A stretch of 64,000 nt of DNA from Nonlabens xylanidelens (lineage in GTDB: Bacteria > Bacteroidota > Bacteroidia > Flavobacteriales > Flavobacteriaceae). The stretch lies in NCBI RefSeq assembly GCF_002934445.1, contig NZ_PTJE01000002.1:67392-131391 (forward strand), in the 5' to 3' direction. The position numbers were made by a program, and so were the translations under genes. The notes under the pieces are model-generated. The model did not search any database. It saw only the letters and a list, made by a program, of their open reading frames with translations, and was not told where the DNA came from. Below, piece after piece: positions 44,716-54,400 of this stretch. The stretch's first letter is position 1; the number at the start of each line of letters is the position of its first letter.

Positions 44716-46449
44716 TTATTCATTTATTGTATAAATGACATCACCACAGGTTAACATATCTATACCATGATAAGGATTTTGCACAGCCGGTTCCATACTT
44801 AACCATATCGCCCCTTTATCTCCATTTACCATAGGACATTTTTGAATATAAAGAGGTTCACTTAGATCTTCTAGTTTCATGAAATATGTGATAAGATTCT
44901 GATTAAGAATAATGTACATATTTCTTTGCTCTTCTATATCTTTTATATCTATAATAGATGACAAGGTCTCAATAGCCTCTTTTACAGAGGTAGATTCTTT
45001 TTTATTCAGGTTATTTAATGAAATCGAACTCAATTTGCTTTGTATAGCTATAGCATGGGTGACTATGTTCTGACTATCCACTTTTATAAAAGCATTTTTA
45101 AGTTTTAAGTATTGTGGTAAAATGCTTTTTAGCGTTGTTTCCAATTCTTTGGTAATATTTGGTTGATCAGTATTGGCACTAAAGTTTTTATCTTTATTCA
45201 TCATGGAATTCTTGCCTTGTAATTGTGCAGCTGCATCTACTGTAAATGCGCCATTAGTTACTATCGCATCACCATTTTCTAGACCATCAACCACCTGATA
45301 ATTATCTCCAGATCTATTGCCTAGAGTAATTTCTCTCATTTCAAAAATAGGCTGGTTGGGACTCGTTTTTACATAAACTATCGATCGCTTTCCGGTCCAT
45401 AAAACGGCACTAGCAGGTATTGTTACAGATTTAGACACCGTAGGAGTAGAAGAGGTTCTAATCTTACCAGTTACAAACATACCAGGTTTAAAAAAGCCTT
45501 CTTTATTTGCGATAGTAGCTCTTATAGTAACAGTTCTAGTATTAGTGTTTAAAATAGGATCTATAAAAGAAACTGTCGCATCATAATTCTTATTAGGGTT
45601 AGCATTTGTAGTAACAGCTATTTTTTGCCCTATCTTAAATTGCATAATTTGATTTTCATAAGCATCAAACTCTGCCCAGACACTATTTAAATTGCTTACT
45701 TTTAGAATAGGTTGCCCTTGTTTTACATAATCTCCTTCGTTTGCCATAACCTGAGCAACTGTACCTGATACCGTTGCATAAACAGGAAAGTTTTCTCTGA
45801 CCTTTCCAGAAGTTTCAATGGCAGTGATTTGCTTTTCTGATAATTTCCAGTTTTTCAACTTATTTCTTACGGCATTATAAAGTGCCGGCTGACTTTCTTT
45901 TAAAGAGGCTGTTGTAATTAATTCTTGTTGCGCTGCTACTAGGTTAGGAGCATAAATAGTAGCTAGTAACTGTCCACGACTTACTTGGTATCCTTCATAA
46001 CTTACATTTAAGCGTTCTATACGTCCATCAAAATAACTAGCCTGTACTGTATTGTTCTCTTCGTTAGTAGCAATTTTACCAGATAGGGAAATTGAGTTTG
46101 CATCCATATTACTAGAGCTGTTGCCTATTATTGTAGTTTGAATATTTGCCAGTGCCATTGCATTCTCTGTCATTTTAATCTCATTCATGGCTAGACCATT
46201 TTGGTTAGAGCTAGCTGGTATAAGATCCATAGCGCAAATAGGACAATCACCAGGTTCTGAAAGCATAATTTGAGGATGCATAGAACAGGTCCACATTTCT
46301 GTACCTTCATTTTCATGATTGTGTTGCTCTACTTGAGAAGTGTTGCTAACCTTATTTACGGACGCTACACTATCATTACCAAAAATGAGCCAACCTGCAA
46401 GTAATCCTACTATTGCAGCGATAATTATATATATAATGTTCTTATTCAT
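44716..46449 (-). CDS. cusB: CusB-type RND efflux adaptor with metal-binding and DUF3347 modules
   Basis: A 577-residue periplasmic adaptor. Order: N-terminal anchor (4-23); heavy-metal-binding domain WTCSMHPQIM...GDCPICAMDL (~53-77); HlyD-type barrel-sandwich and beta-barrel core (~110-400) with GTVAQVMANEGDYVKQGQPI; and a C-terminal DUF3347 domain ending CPMVNGDKG...NPYHGIDMLTCGD. The DUF3347 tail also occurs as the separate protein at 49012. It is the last gene of the copper operon, 5 bases after copA, and would link the RND pump to the TolC channel and pick up Cu(I). Confidence 0.9.
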   Translation of the reverse strand: MNKNIIYIIIAAIVGLLAGWLIFGNDSVASVNKVSNTSQVEQHNHENEGTEMWTCSMHPQIMLSEPGDCPICAMDLIPASSNQNGLAMNEIKMTENAMALANIQTTIIGNSSSNMDANSISLSGKIATNEENNTVQASYFDGRIERLNVSYEGYQVSRGQLLATIYAPNLVAAQQELITTASLKESQPALYNAVRNKLKNWKLSEKQITAIETSGKVRENFPVYATVSGTVAQVMANEGDYVKQGQPILKVSNLNSVWAEFDAYENQIMQFKIGQKIAVTTNANPNKNYDATVSFIDPILNTNTRTVTIRATIANKEGFFKPGMFVTGKIRTSSTPTVSKSVTIPASAVLWTGKRSIVYVKTSPNQPIFEMREITLGNRSGDNYQVVDGLENGDAIVTNGAFTVDAAAQLQGKNSMMNKDKNFSANTDQPNITKELETTLKSILPQYLKLKNAFIKVDSQNIVTHAIAIQSKLSSISLNNLNKKESTSVKEAIETLSSIIDIKDIEEQRNMYIILNQNLITYFMKLEDLSEPLYIQKCPMVNGDKGAIWLSMEPAVQNPYHGIDMLTCGDVIYTINE

Positions 46450-46454
46450 AATTC

Positions 46455-48959
46455 TTAATTTATAGTCTTAGATCGCAATCTTAGAGCATTTGCAATAACA
46501 GACACAGAGCTAAAACTCATCGCTAGAGCTGCAATCATAGGTGATAATAGTAAACCGAAAAAAGGAAATAATACCCCAGCAGCAATAGGAATACCTAATG
46601 TATTGTATAATAAGGCAAAAAACAGATTTTGTTTAATGTTGCGCATTACCGCAGCACTTAGATTTTTAGCTTTTACAATACCGTGAAGATCTCCTTTTAC
46701 TAGAGTTATCATCGCGCTTTCTATTGCTACATCAGTACCAGTTCCCATCGCAATACCTACATTACTTTTTGCTAGTGCTGGTGCGTCGTTGATACCATCA
46801 CCTGCCATAGCAACTATATGGCCTTGCTGCTGTAGTTTTTCAACCTCTTTTAATTTATCTTCTGGTAGCATCCCTGCCTTAAACTGCGCTAGATGTAACT
46901 CTGTTGCAACAGCTTGTGCAGTTTCTTGATTATCACCAGTTAACATAATAACGTCTATTCCCTTATCTTGAAGTTCTTTTATGGCTTTGGCGCTAGATTC
47001 TTTGATCTTATCGGCTATCACAACATAGCCTTGTACTTCTTTATCTATAGCCAGATAGGAAACCGTTTTACCTTGTTTTTGAAATTGTTGCACCTCATTT
47101 TTCATTTCTGCAGAAACAGAAACTTGTGCATGTTCCATCAATTTAAAGTTACCCAGGGAAACTTGTTTTCCATCTACTATTCCTTCCACACCTTTACCAG
47201 TAACTGCACTGAAATCTTCCGTTTTGAATACATCTATTTCTTGCTGCTTTGCATATTTTACTGTCGCCGCAGCTAGTGGATGTTCACTAGAATTATTAAT
47301 AGAAGCGATGATTTTGGTTAATTCGCTTTCGCGAAAGCGAGATCCAAAAACACCTATTTTCTCTACCGTAGGTTTACCTTCAGTAATAGTACCTGTTTTA
47401 TCAATGATTAAGATATTTACCTTATCCATAATCTCAAGAGCTTCGGCATTTTTAATAAGTACTCCGTTTTGTGCTCCTTTACCTACACCTACCATAATAG
47501 ACATAGGTGTTGCTAATCCTAACGCACATGGACAGGCGATTATTAAAACCGCAATAGCATTTACTAATGCAAAAACATAAGCTGGCTCTGGACCCCAAAT
47601 GCTCCATACCACAAATGTGATTATGGATACTGCCACAACTATAGGTACAAAATAACTAGAAATAGTATCTGCTAATTTTTGAATAGGAGCACGGCTACGA
47701 CTCGCGTCGTTTACCATATGTACTATCTGTGATAGAACCGTGTCTTTTCCTACCTTCTCGGCTTTCAATAAAAACGACTGATTTCCGTTAATCGTACCGC
47801 TATTTACTTGATCACCTACCGTTTTACTTACAGGAACAGGTTCTCCAGATATCATCGATTCATCTACGGTGGTATTACCTTCTATAATACTACCGTCCAC
47901 TGGAATTTTATCGCCTGGTTTAACACGTAAAACATCTCCTTTTTCAATTTTATCTATAGAGACTTCTTGTTCTTTACCATCTATTACTCGTACTGCTTTA
48001 TTAGGTGCGAGTTTGAGTAATTCTTTTACAGCAGTATTAGTTTTTCCATGAGCACGAGCTTCTAATAATTGGCCCATCAATACTAGGGTAAGAATAACCG
48101 TGGCAGCCTCAAAATAAACATGGACTGCACCTGATTCTGTCTTAAATTGAGCAGGAAAAAAATCTGGAATCAACATACCAAAAAGACTAAACAACCATGC
48201 TACACCAGCACCGATACCAACTAGTGTAAACATATTGAGATTCCAACTGATTATGCTGAGATAAGCGCGCTCAAAGAACATCCAGGTGGCATAGAAGACT
48301 ACAGGCACCGATAAGACCAGTTGCACCCAATTCCACGATTTTTGATCCATTATATCGTACAATGGATTGTTAGGTATCATCTCACTCATCGCTATAATAA
48401 AAATAGGTAAGGTGAATCCTAGCGCTAACCAGAATTTATGAGCTAGTTTTTTATAAGTTTTCTCTTCTGCAGTAAGGTCTGGCTCCATAGGTACGAGATC
48501 CATACCACAGATAGGGCAGTCGCCAGTCTCATTCTCCACAACTTCTGGGTGCATAGGGCAGGTCCATTGCTCACTTGTTGTAGCATTAAGATTTTGCTCT
48601 TCTACTAGATCCATTCCACAAACTGGACAGTCGCCTGGTTGCTCATAGGTTTTATCACCTTCACAATGCATAGGACAGTAAAAAACACCTGTTCCATGAC
48701 CATTTGTTGATTTCTTTTCTTCCTGTGAGTTTTCTACAGGTTGCTCACCTAATAAATGAATAGAGTAGTGGCTGCCTTCTTTTTGCATAGCAGCCTGCAA
48801 GTTTTCTATAGAAATTTCTTTATGAGATTCTAGAGTTGCTTCAGCTTTTTCTAAGTTTACAGAAGCCGTGGTAACACCTTCTATTTTAGAAAGTGTTTGT
48901 TCTACGTGATTGCGACAACCGTTGCAGGTCATGCCGTGTATGTGATAGGATTTTTTCAT
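46455..48959 (-). CDS. copA: Copper-exporting P1B-ATPase with HMA and two metal-binding domains
   Basis: Pumps Cu(I) from cytosol to periplasm. The 834-residue protein starts with an HMA domain (GMTCNGC, ~9-15), followed by two heavy-metal-binding zinc-ribbon-like domains (YCPMHCEG...CPVCGMDLV ~93-121 and WTCPMHPEV...CPICGMDLV ~134-157) and then eight membrane helices. CPCALGLATP (~473) is the ion gate, DKTGT (~517) the phosphorylation site, and TGE-type SGEP and GDGINDAP are present. The TM8 Met-Ser-Ser pattern MSFSSVSV fits the Cu(I) subgroup. A palindrome encodes RFRES at ~537. Confidence 0.95.
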   Translation of the reverse strand: MKKSYHIHGMTCNGCRNHVEQTLSKIEGVTTASVNLEKAEATLESHKEISIENLQAAMQKEGSHYSIHLLGEQPVENSQEEKKSTNGHGTGVFYCPMHCEGDKTYEQPGDCPVCGMDLVEEQNLNATTSEQWTCPMHPEVVENETGDCPICGMDLVPMEPDLTAEEKTYKKLAHKFWLALGFTLPIFIIAMSEMIPNNPLYDIMDQKSWNWVQLVLSVPVVFYATWMFFERAYLSIISWNLNMFTLVGIGAGVAWLFSLFGMLIPDFFPAQFKTESGAVHVYFEAATVILTLVLMGQLLEARAHGKTNTAVKELLKLAPNKAVRVIDGKEQEVSIDKIEKGDVLRVKPGDKIPVDGSIIEGNTTVDESMISGEPVPVSKTVGDQVNSGTINGNQSFLLKAEKVGKDTVLSQIVHMVNDASRSRAPIQKLADTISSYFVPIVVAVSIITFVVWSIWGPEPAYVFALVNAIAVLIIACPCALGLATPMSIMVGVGKGAQNGVLIKNAEALEIMDKVNILIIDKTGTITEGKPTVEKIGVFGSRFRESELTKIIASINNSSEHPLAAATVKYAKQQEIDVFKTEDFSAVTGKGVEGIVDGKQVSLGNFKLMEHAQVSVSAEMKNEVQQFQKQGKTVSYLAIDKEVQGYVVIADKIKESSAKAIKELQDKGIDVIMLTGDNQETAQAVATELHLAQFKAGMLPEDKLKEVEKLQQQGHIVAMAGDGINDAPALAKSNVGIAMGTGTDVAIESAMITLVKGDLHGIVKAKNLSAAVMRNIKQNLFFALLYNTLGIPIAAGVLFPFFGLLLSPMIAALAMSFSSVSVIANALRLRSKTIN
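47334..47349. repeat. 16-bp palindrome inside copA
   Basis: Exact copy, read on the minus strand as RFRES in the nucleotide-binding region. Confidence 0.95.
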
Positions 48960-49011
48960 GAATTCAGTTTTATAAATGAATTACTGCGTTAGATTATTTT
49001 AATCTATTCCT

Positions 49012-49611
49012 TTACTTAATTTCTCTTTGTACTATACCACATTTAAGCATCTGACTGCCATAATATGGATTGCGTATTTCTTTACTATTACTGAGCCAAT
49101 TAGTACCTCCATTATACATAGGACAGTGCTGCTCATAGAGAGGTTGCTCTGTACCAGTAATGGCAATCATATCTGTGATATTTTCACTTAATTCTTTAAA
49201 ATACTCTCGTTGAGTTTTAATGTCTTTTTTAGAAATAAGGATAGCGTTTTTAATAGCCTTACTCAACACTTCTTTTAGTCCATCTTGCTTATTTTCAATA
49301 CTAATAGAGTTATTGAAGTCATTTAATGAATTAGATAAGTATTCACTGTGAATAGTAGCTTTGTCTTTATCATCTTTTACTAAGGCGTCCTTCAAATTGA
49401 AGTAATTCTTTAAAATATTTTCTGAGCTTATATTTTTCTCTGGTGTAATCTCTTTACGCTCTGTTTCTACCGTTGCATTCTCTTCTGTTTTCTTGCAAGA
49501 AACAGTGAATATTAAGGTTGCTATAAGAGCTATTTTTACTAAGTTACTTTGTATTGTATTCAATTTATTTTCTTTTAAATAAGGTTCTAGATAAGAGTAT
49601 AAAATTACCAT
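49012..49611 (-). CDS. DUF3347 lipoprotein of the copper operon
   Basis: Up to 199 residues. The first ~36 include a hydrophobic segment and a lipobox IFTVSCKK; an in-frame TTG at residue 17 gives a more standard lipoprotein signal and may be the true start. The rest is a DUF3347 domain: helical, with paired LKDALVKDDKD repeats and a C-terminal metal-type block CPMYNGGTNWLS...NPYYGSQMLKCG. The block keeps two Cys and two Met in the same spacing as the adaptor's tail at 44716. Likely a periplasmic copper-binding partner. Confidence 0.85.
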   Translation of the reverse strand: MVILYSYLEPYLKENKLNTIQSNLVKIALIATLIFTVSCKKTEENATVETERKEITPEKNISSENILKNYFNLKDALVKDDKDKATIHSEYLSNSLNDFNNSISIENKQDGLKEVLSKAIKNAILISKKDIKTQREYFKELSENITDMIAITGTEQPLYEQHCPMYNGGTNWLSNSKEIRNPYYGSQMLKCGIVQREIK

Positions 49612-49649
49612 GTTTACGAAGATTACTATATCATAATTATGGTTAGAAT

Positions 49650-50216
49650 CTACATAATTTGGTCCAGTGGGTTTCTATCATTTTTTTGCAATTTCTTATA
49701 ATCTGTAAGGCTCATACCGGTTTCTGATTTAAACTGACGGCTCAAATGGTTAGAATTACTATAATTAAGCAACTCACTTATCTCTGTAAAGTTATTTTCT
49801 TGTAGCTGTATCAACTCTTTCACCTTTTCCATTTTAAGTTTTATAAAGTATTTCTCGATCGTGATGTGTTCTTCACTAGAGAATAACTTACTTATTTTAG
49901 AATATTCTTTATTCAGCTTTTGTTCTAAAAACCTTGAAAGGGTAGAGTCTAACTGTAATGGTAGCTTTTTTAAAAGTTCTATTAATTCTTTTTTAATCTC
50001 TTCTACCAATTGTTTTTCTGGTGCGAGTAAAACCTCAAAACCGTTTTCTTCTATAACCTTAGTTATGCTTTTAAACTGCATCGAATCTGTTTCTTGATAG
50101 ATGATAGAGCCTAATTCTATATGGAGCAGTTCTATACCTAATCGTCTTATATCGTTCTCTATTACTTTGATACAGCGATTACAAACCATGTTTTTGATGA
50201 ATAACTTCTTTTCCAT
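49650..50216 (-). CDS. AraC-type regulator fused to an HMA metal-binding domain
   Basis: A 188-residue fusion. Residues ~1-68 form a ferredoxin-like HMA domain with the MVCNRC motif (~10-15), the same fold used by CopA to bind Cu(I). Residues ~95-185 are an AraC helix-turn-helix region (SELLNYSNSNHLSRQFKSETGMSLTDYKK). A metal-binding sensor directly joined to a DNA-binding domain suggests it senses cytosolic copper and controls this operon. It lies between the TolC-type gene (3-base gap) and the DUF3347 gene. Confidence 0.88.
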   Translation of the reverse strand: MEKKLFIKNMVCNRCIKVIENDIRRLGIELLHIELGSIIYQETDSMQFKSITKVIEENGFEVLLAPEKQLVEEIKKELIELLKKLPLQLDSTLSRFLEQKLNKEYSKISKLFSSEEHITIEKYFIKLKMEKVKELIQLQENNFTEISELLNYSNSNHLSRQFKSETGMSLTDYKKLQKNDRNPLDQIM

Positions 50217-50219
50217 TGC

Positions 50220-51437
50220 TTAGTTCATTAAATAATTAATCACAGCAGATTGTACGTAATAGTTCTCTATCGCATTTACTTGCTCCATTTGAAATTTCAA
50301 TTGTAATTCTTGAATATCGAGAACGTCTTTAAAATCTATAGTTCCAGTTTCATAGTTTTTAATGAGAATTTCTTCGGCATCTCGAGCTTGTTTCAGATTT
50401 TTATCTAGAGTTTCATAAGCTATACGGGCTTGGTTGCGTTGTGATCTAGCTCTAGCAAAAGCCGTATTTAATACATTTAAACGTTCTTGTTTCTCAAACT
50501 CTATTTCTTGCTGTCGCAATTCATTTTGCTTAGAAATGGACTTGTATCGTTTATTAAATATAGGAATAGAAACAGTAACCATAGGCATAAAAACATCTTT
50601 ACCATTATCTACGATATTTAAATCTGCACGCTCGCTAACTGGCAAGTAATCAAAACCTACACCTATAGAAGGCAATCTCTCGCGCTTATTCAAAACTTCT
50701 GACTGTACCACAGATTCATATAGTTTGTCATACTTTAAAATTTCAGGATTCACATCTAAAGAACTATCTACTAGTTCTAAGTCTACTAGAGGCATGCTCA
50801 TTACCTCAGTTATCTCTATAGTTTCTGTATCTTCTTTATTCAGTAAATTATTAAATAGCGACTGTGACGCTTTAAAATCTTCTTCAAGAATATCGATTTG
50901 TTGTTGTAATTCATTGATACGAATTTGTAGCCTCAATACATCTACAGCACTAGCTTTACCGACGGTTACAGATGTTAATGCTAGTTGCTCATATGCGTTT
51001 AAAAGCTGTATGTTTTTACCGAGTGCGGCTTGTTTTGCTCTTATGGAATACAGCTGGTAATAAGTCTGTGAGACAGATAGCGCCAGTTTACGCTTTGCAA
51101 TAGTTATCTCCACATAATCAGCATCTGCTAGTGAGGTGGCATAGTTCTCTCTAGCGGTTATCGTGCCGAACCATGGCAACATCTGTTTCACACCTATACG
51201 TGCTCTTTGTGCACCGACACGTGTTTCCGTCTCGCTTACAAAATAGCCTAAACTTACCTCTGTATTAGGTATCCAGTCTGCCTCATTCACTTTCTCTTGC
51301 GATATATTATGTCGCATTTCAACGGCTTTTATTTCTAGATTATTAGCCTGTGCTTCTTTAATAAAAGTTTGTAATTGTTGCGCTTTCGCGAAAGCGGAAA
51401 CCAAAAAAACATAAAAAACTATACTATTATATCTCAT
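50220..51437 (-). CDS. TolC-family outer membrane channel protein (CusC-like)
   Basis: A 405-residue TolC-type protein with two outer-membrane-efflux-protein repeats. Long heptad-like helices span ~25-200 and ~215-400, each carrying the characteristic hydrophobic/Gln/Arg pattern (VSQTYYQLYSIRAKQAALGKN). The signal peptide ends in AFAKAQ, which is encoded by a dispersed palindrome (51381-51396). It overlaps the CusA-type gene by 11 bases and would complete a tripartite RND pump with CusA and CusB. Confidence 0.92.
   Translation of the reverse strand: MRYNSIVFYVFLVSAFAKAQQLQTFIKEAQANNLEIKAVEMRHNISQEKVNEADWIPNTEVSLGYFVSETETRVGAQRARIGVKQMLPWFGTITARENYATSLADADYVEITIAKRKLALSVSQTYYQLYSIRAKQAALGKNIQLLNAYEQLALTSVTVGKASAVDVLRLQIRINELQQQIDILEEDFKASQSLFNNLLNKEDTETIEITEVMSMPLVDLELVDSSLDVNPEILKYDKLYESVVQSEVLNKRERLPSIGVGFDYLPVSERADLNIVDNGKDVFMPMVTVSIPIFNKRYKSISKQNELRQQEIEFEKQERLNVLNTAFARARSQRNQARIAYETLDKNLKQARDAEEILIKNYETGTIDFKDVLDIQELQLKFQMEQVNAIENYYVQSAVINYLMN
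51381..51396. repeat. 16-bp palindrome in the signal peptide of the TolC-type gene
   Basis: Exact copy, read on the minus strand as AFAKA followed by QQLQ; it forms the predicted signal-peptidase site (Ala-x-Ala) at residues ~15-19. Confidence 0.95.
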
Positions 51438-54400
51438 TTTTTGATCTTTTAAGTTGGTATTCTTTTTTCCAGCTATACAAAACCGGAACTAAAAAATAGG
51501 AGGTAACATCGATTATCATACCTCCAAAAATAGGGATGGCCATAGGTATCATAATATCGCTTCCTTTACCAGTAGAAGTAAGTACAGGCAGCAATGCGAG
51601 TATGGTCGTTACCGTGGTCATTAAGCATGGTCTGATGCGTTTACCTGCTGCAAGTAAGGTTGCGTTTCTTATTTCTTTTTTATCTGTAGGTTGCTCTTTA
51701 TCAAATGTTTGTGTCAAATAAGTCGCCATAACCACACCGTCATCTGTTGCGATACCAAAAAGGGCAATAAATCCTACCCAAACGGCTACACTTAAGTGAA
51801 TCGTTTTCATATTAAATAGATCGCGCATATTCTCACCGAAGAGGTTAAAGTTGAAAAACCAGTCCTGACCATACAACCATATCATGATAAAACCACCTGC
51901 AAAAGCTACGGCGATACCAGTAAACACCATAAGTGATGTAGCGACAGATTTAAACTGAAAATAAAGAATGATAAAGATTATAATTAGGGCTAGTGGCACC
52001 ACAACAGCTAGTGTTTTCTCAGCCCTTAACTGATTCTCATAAGTACCAGTAAAACTATAACTTATACCTTGTGGCACGATAAGATCACCGCTAGCGATGT
52101 GTTTTTGAATCAGCTCTTGAGCATTTTCGACCACATCAACTTCGGCAAAATTGCTTAATTTATCAAAGAGTACATATCCTATCAAGAAAGTATCTTCACT
52201 CTTAATAACCTGTGGTCCTTGCTCATATCGTATTTCTACAAACTCACTCAATGGTACCGGACTGCCTTTATCTACAGGGACATAAATACCTTTTAAATCT
52301 TCTGGTGTGGTTCTCAATTCTCGAGGATAACGCACGCGCACCGCATAACGTTCTCGACCTTCTACCGTTTGTGTAAGTGGCATGCCACCGACAGCGACCT
52401 CTAGAATTTCTTGAACATCGCTCACTGATATACCATAACGGGCTAGTTGTTCTCTTTTTATATCGATGAGTAAATATGGTTTACCAACTATACGATCTGC
52501 AAAAACGGCTTGTTCCTTAACACCAGTGACTTGTTTTAGTATGCTCTCTAATTCTACGCCAAATTTTTCTATCGTTTTTAAATCAGGCCCTTTTACCTTA
52601 ATTCCCATAGGAGCACGCATACCAGTTTGCAACATAATAAGTCGCGTCTCGATAGGTTGCAACTTAGGCGCAGAGGTTACACCAGGTAATTTAGTAACCT
52701 TGATAATCTCGTTCCATATATCGTCAGGATTATTGATTTCTGGTCGCCAGTTGCGGTAGTACTCACCATCTTCATCTTCTATAAGGTCTTCTCTTTGAGC
52801 TGTTGTTCTTAGAACTGCACGATAATAACTTGCTCCTTTATCAATAGGTCGATTAGGGTTGATAATCAGTTGGTTATTTTTAAGAACATAAAAACCATCT
52901 TCATTTACTCGGTAACGCTGTCGTTCACCCTGTGCATTACGCATAAACTCAGACTTGTACTGAATCATGTTCTCATACATAGAAAGCGGTGCAGGATCTA
53001 GTGCAGACTCTGTTCTACCAGATTTACCTACCACGGTTTCTATTTCGGGAATACTCGCTACAGCCATATCCAGTTGCTGTAATACACGTTTATTCTCTTC
53101 TACACCTGAATGAGGTAGGGAAGTAGGCATCAATAAAAAAGAGCCCTCATTAAGTGCTGGCATGAACTCCTTACTGGTATCACGCATTATCAAAATACCT
53201 AGCGTCAGTACGGTAAGTGGTATGATTAAAAACAATATTTTATTTGCGAGTGCCCATTTTAAAATACGTTCATAATACCTTCTTAACAAGGTAAAAGCTC
53301 CTAAAAGTCCAAAACAAATAAGAGAAACAAATACTAAATTGAGTCCTATGTTGCGGTCAAATCCAAGAGGTCTCCAATAATTTGCTAATAAAAACACGAT
53401 CGCGATGGCTGCTATGGCGATGTTTATGTAGTTAGCACGCTTTCGCGAAAGCGTACCCAACAAAGACCAAAGTGCTACAATTGAAAAACCTATCAGTACT
53501 AGCCCTAACCAATAACCATAAACGATAGATGTGATACCTAAAAGTAATAAAAGTGCATTGATCACTAATTTGAATCGGTTTCCGATAGTAGTTTTTCTAA
53601 ACAAAAACGCAGCAAACGGCGGTATTAAAAATAGGGCAACGATAAGAGATGCAGTAAGCGCCATGGTTTTAGTAAATGCGAGTGGGCGGAACAGTTTTCC
53701 CTCAGCACCTATCATGGTAAATACTGGTACAAAGCTTATTATGGTAGTTAATACGGCAGTGAGTATCGCACCAGAAACCTCTGATGTGGCGTTATAAATA
53801 ACCTCATTAATAGTAAAAGGAGTACCATCTTCACTGACTCGTAGTTTTTCATCATGTAGATGACGTATCATATTTTCGGCAAGTATGACGCCTACATCTA
53901 CCATAGTACCTATCGCTATGGCTATACCAGAAAGTGCAACGATGTTTGCGTCTACATGAAACAATTTCATAGCTACAAAAACCATAAGAACTGCTACGGG
54001 CAATAAACCAGAGATAAGTATGGATGCTCGCAGATTAAATACCATAATTATAATGACTAAAATGGTAATTAATATCTCTATAGTAAGAGCCTCTCTCAAG
54101 GTATGTAAAGTCTCTTTAATCAATACAGTACGGTCGTAAAAAGGAACGATGGTAAGCTGTGAAACTCTACCGTCTGACAGGGTTTTAGTTGGTAATCCAG
54201 AACTAAGTTCTGCTATTTGGGCTTTTACATTATTGATAACCTCTAATGGATTTGCTCCATAACGTGCAATGACCACGCCGCCTACCACTTCGGCACCTTC
54301 TTTATCTAGAATACCACGTCTAGCTGCTGGTCCTAAATGTACGTTTGCAATGTCTTTAATGCGCAACGATGTAAAACCTTTAGAATCTACAACAGCACTT

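Noticed and set aside
2609-53453. Palindrome copies as transcription terminators
   Set aside because: They lack T-runs, most are not at gene ends, and many are inside genes.
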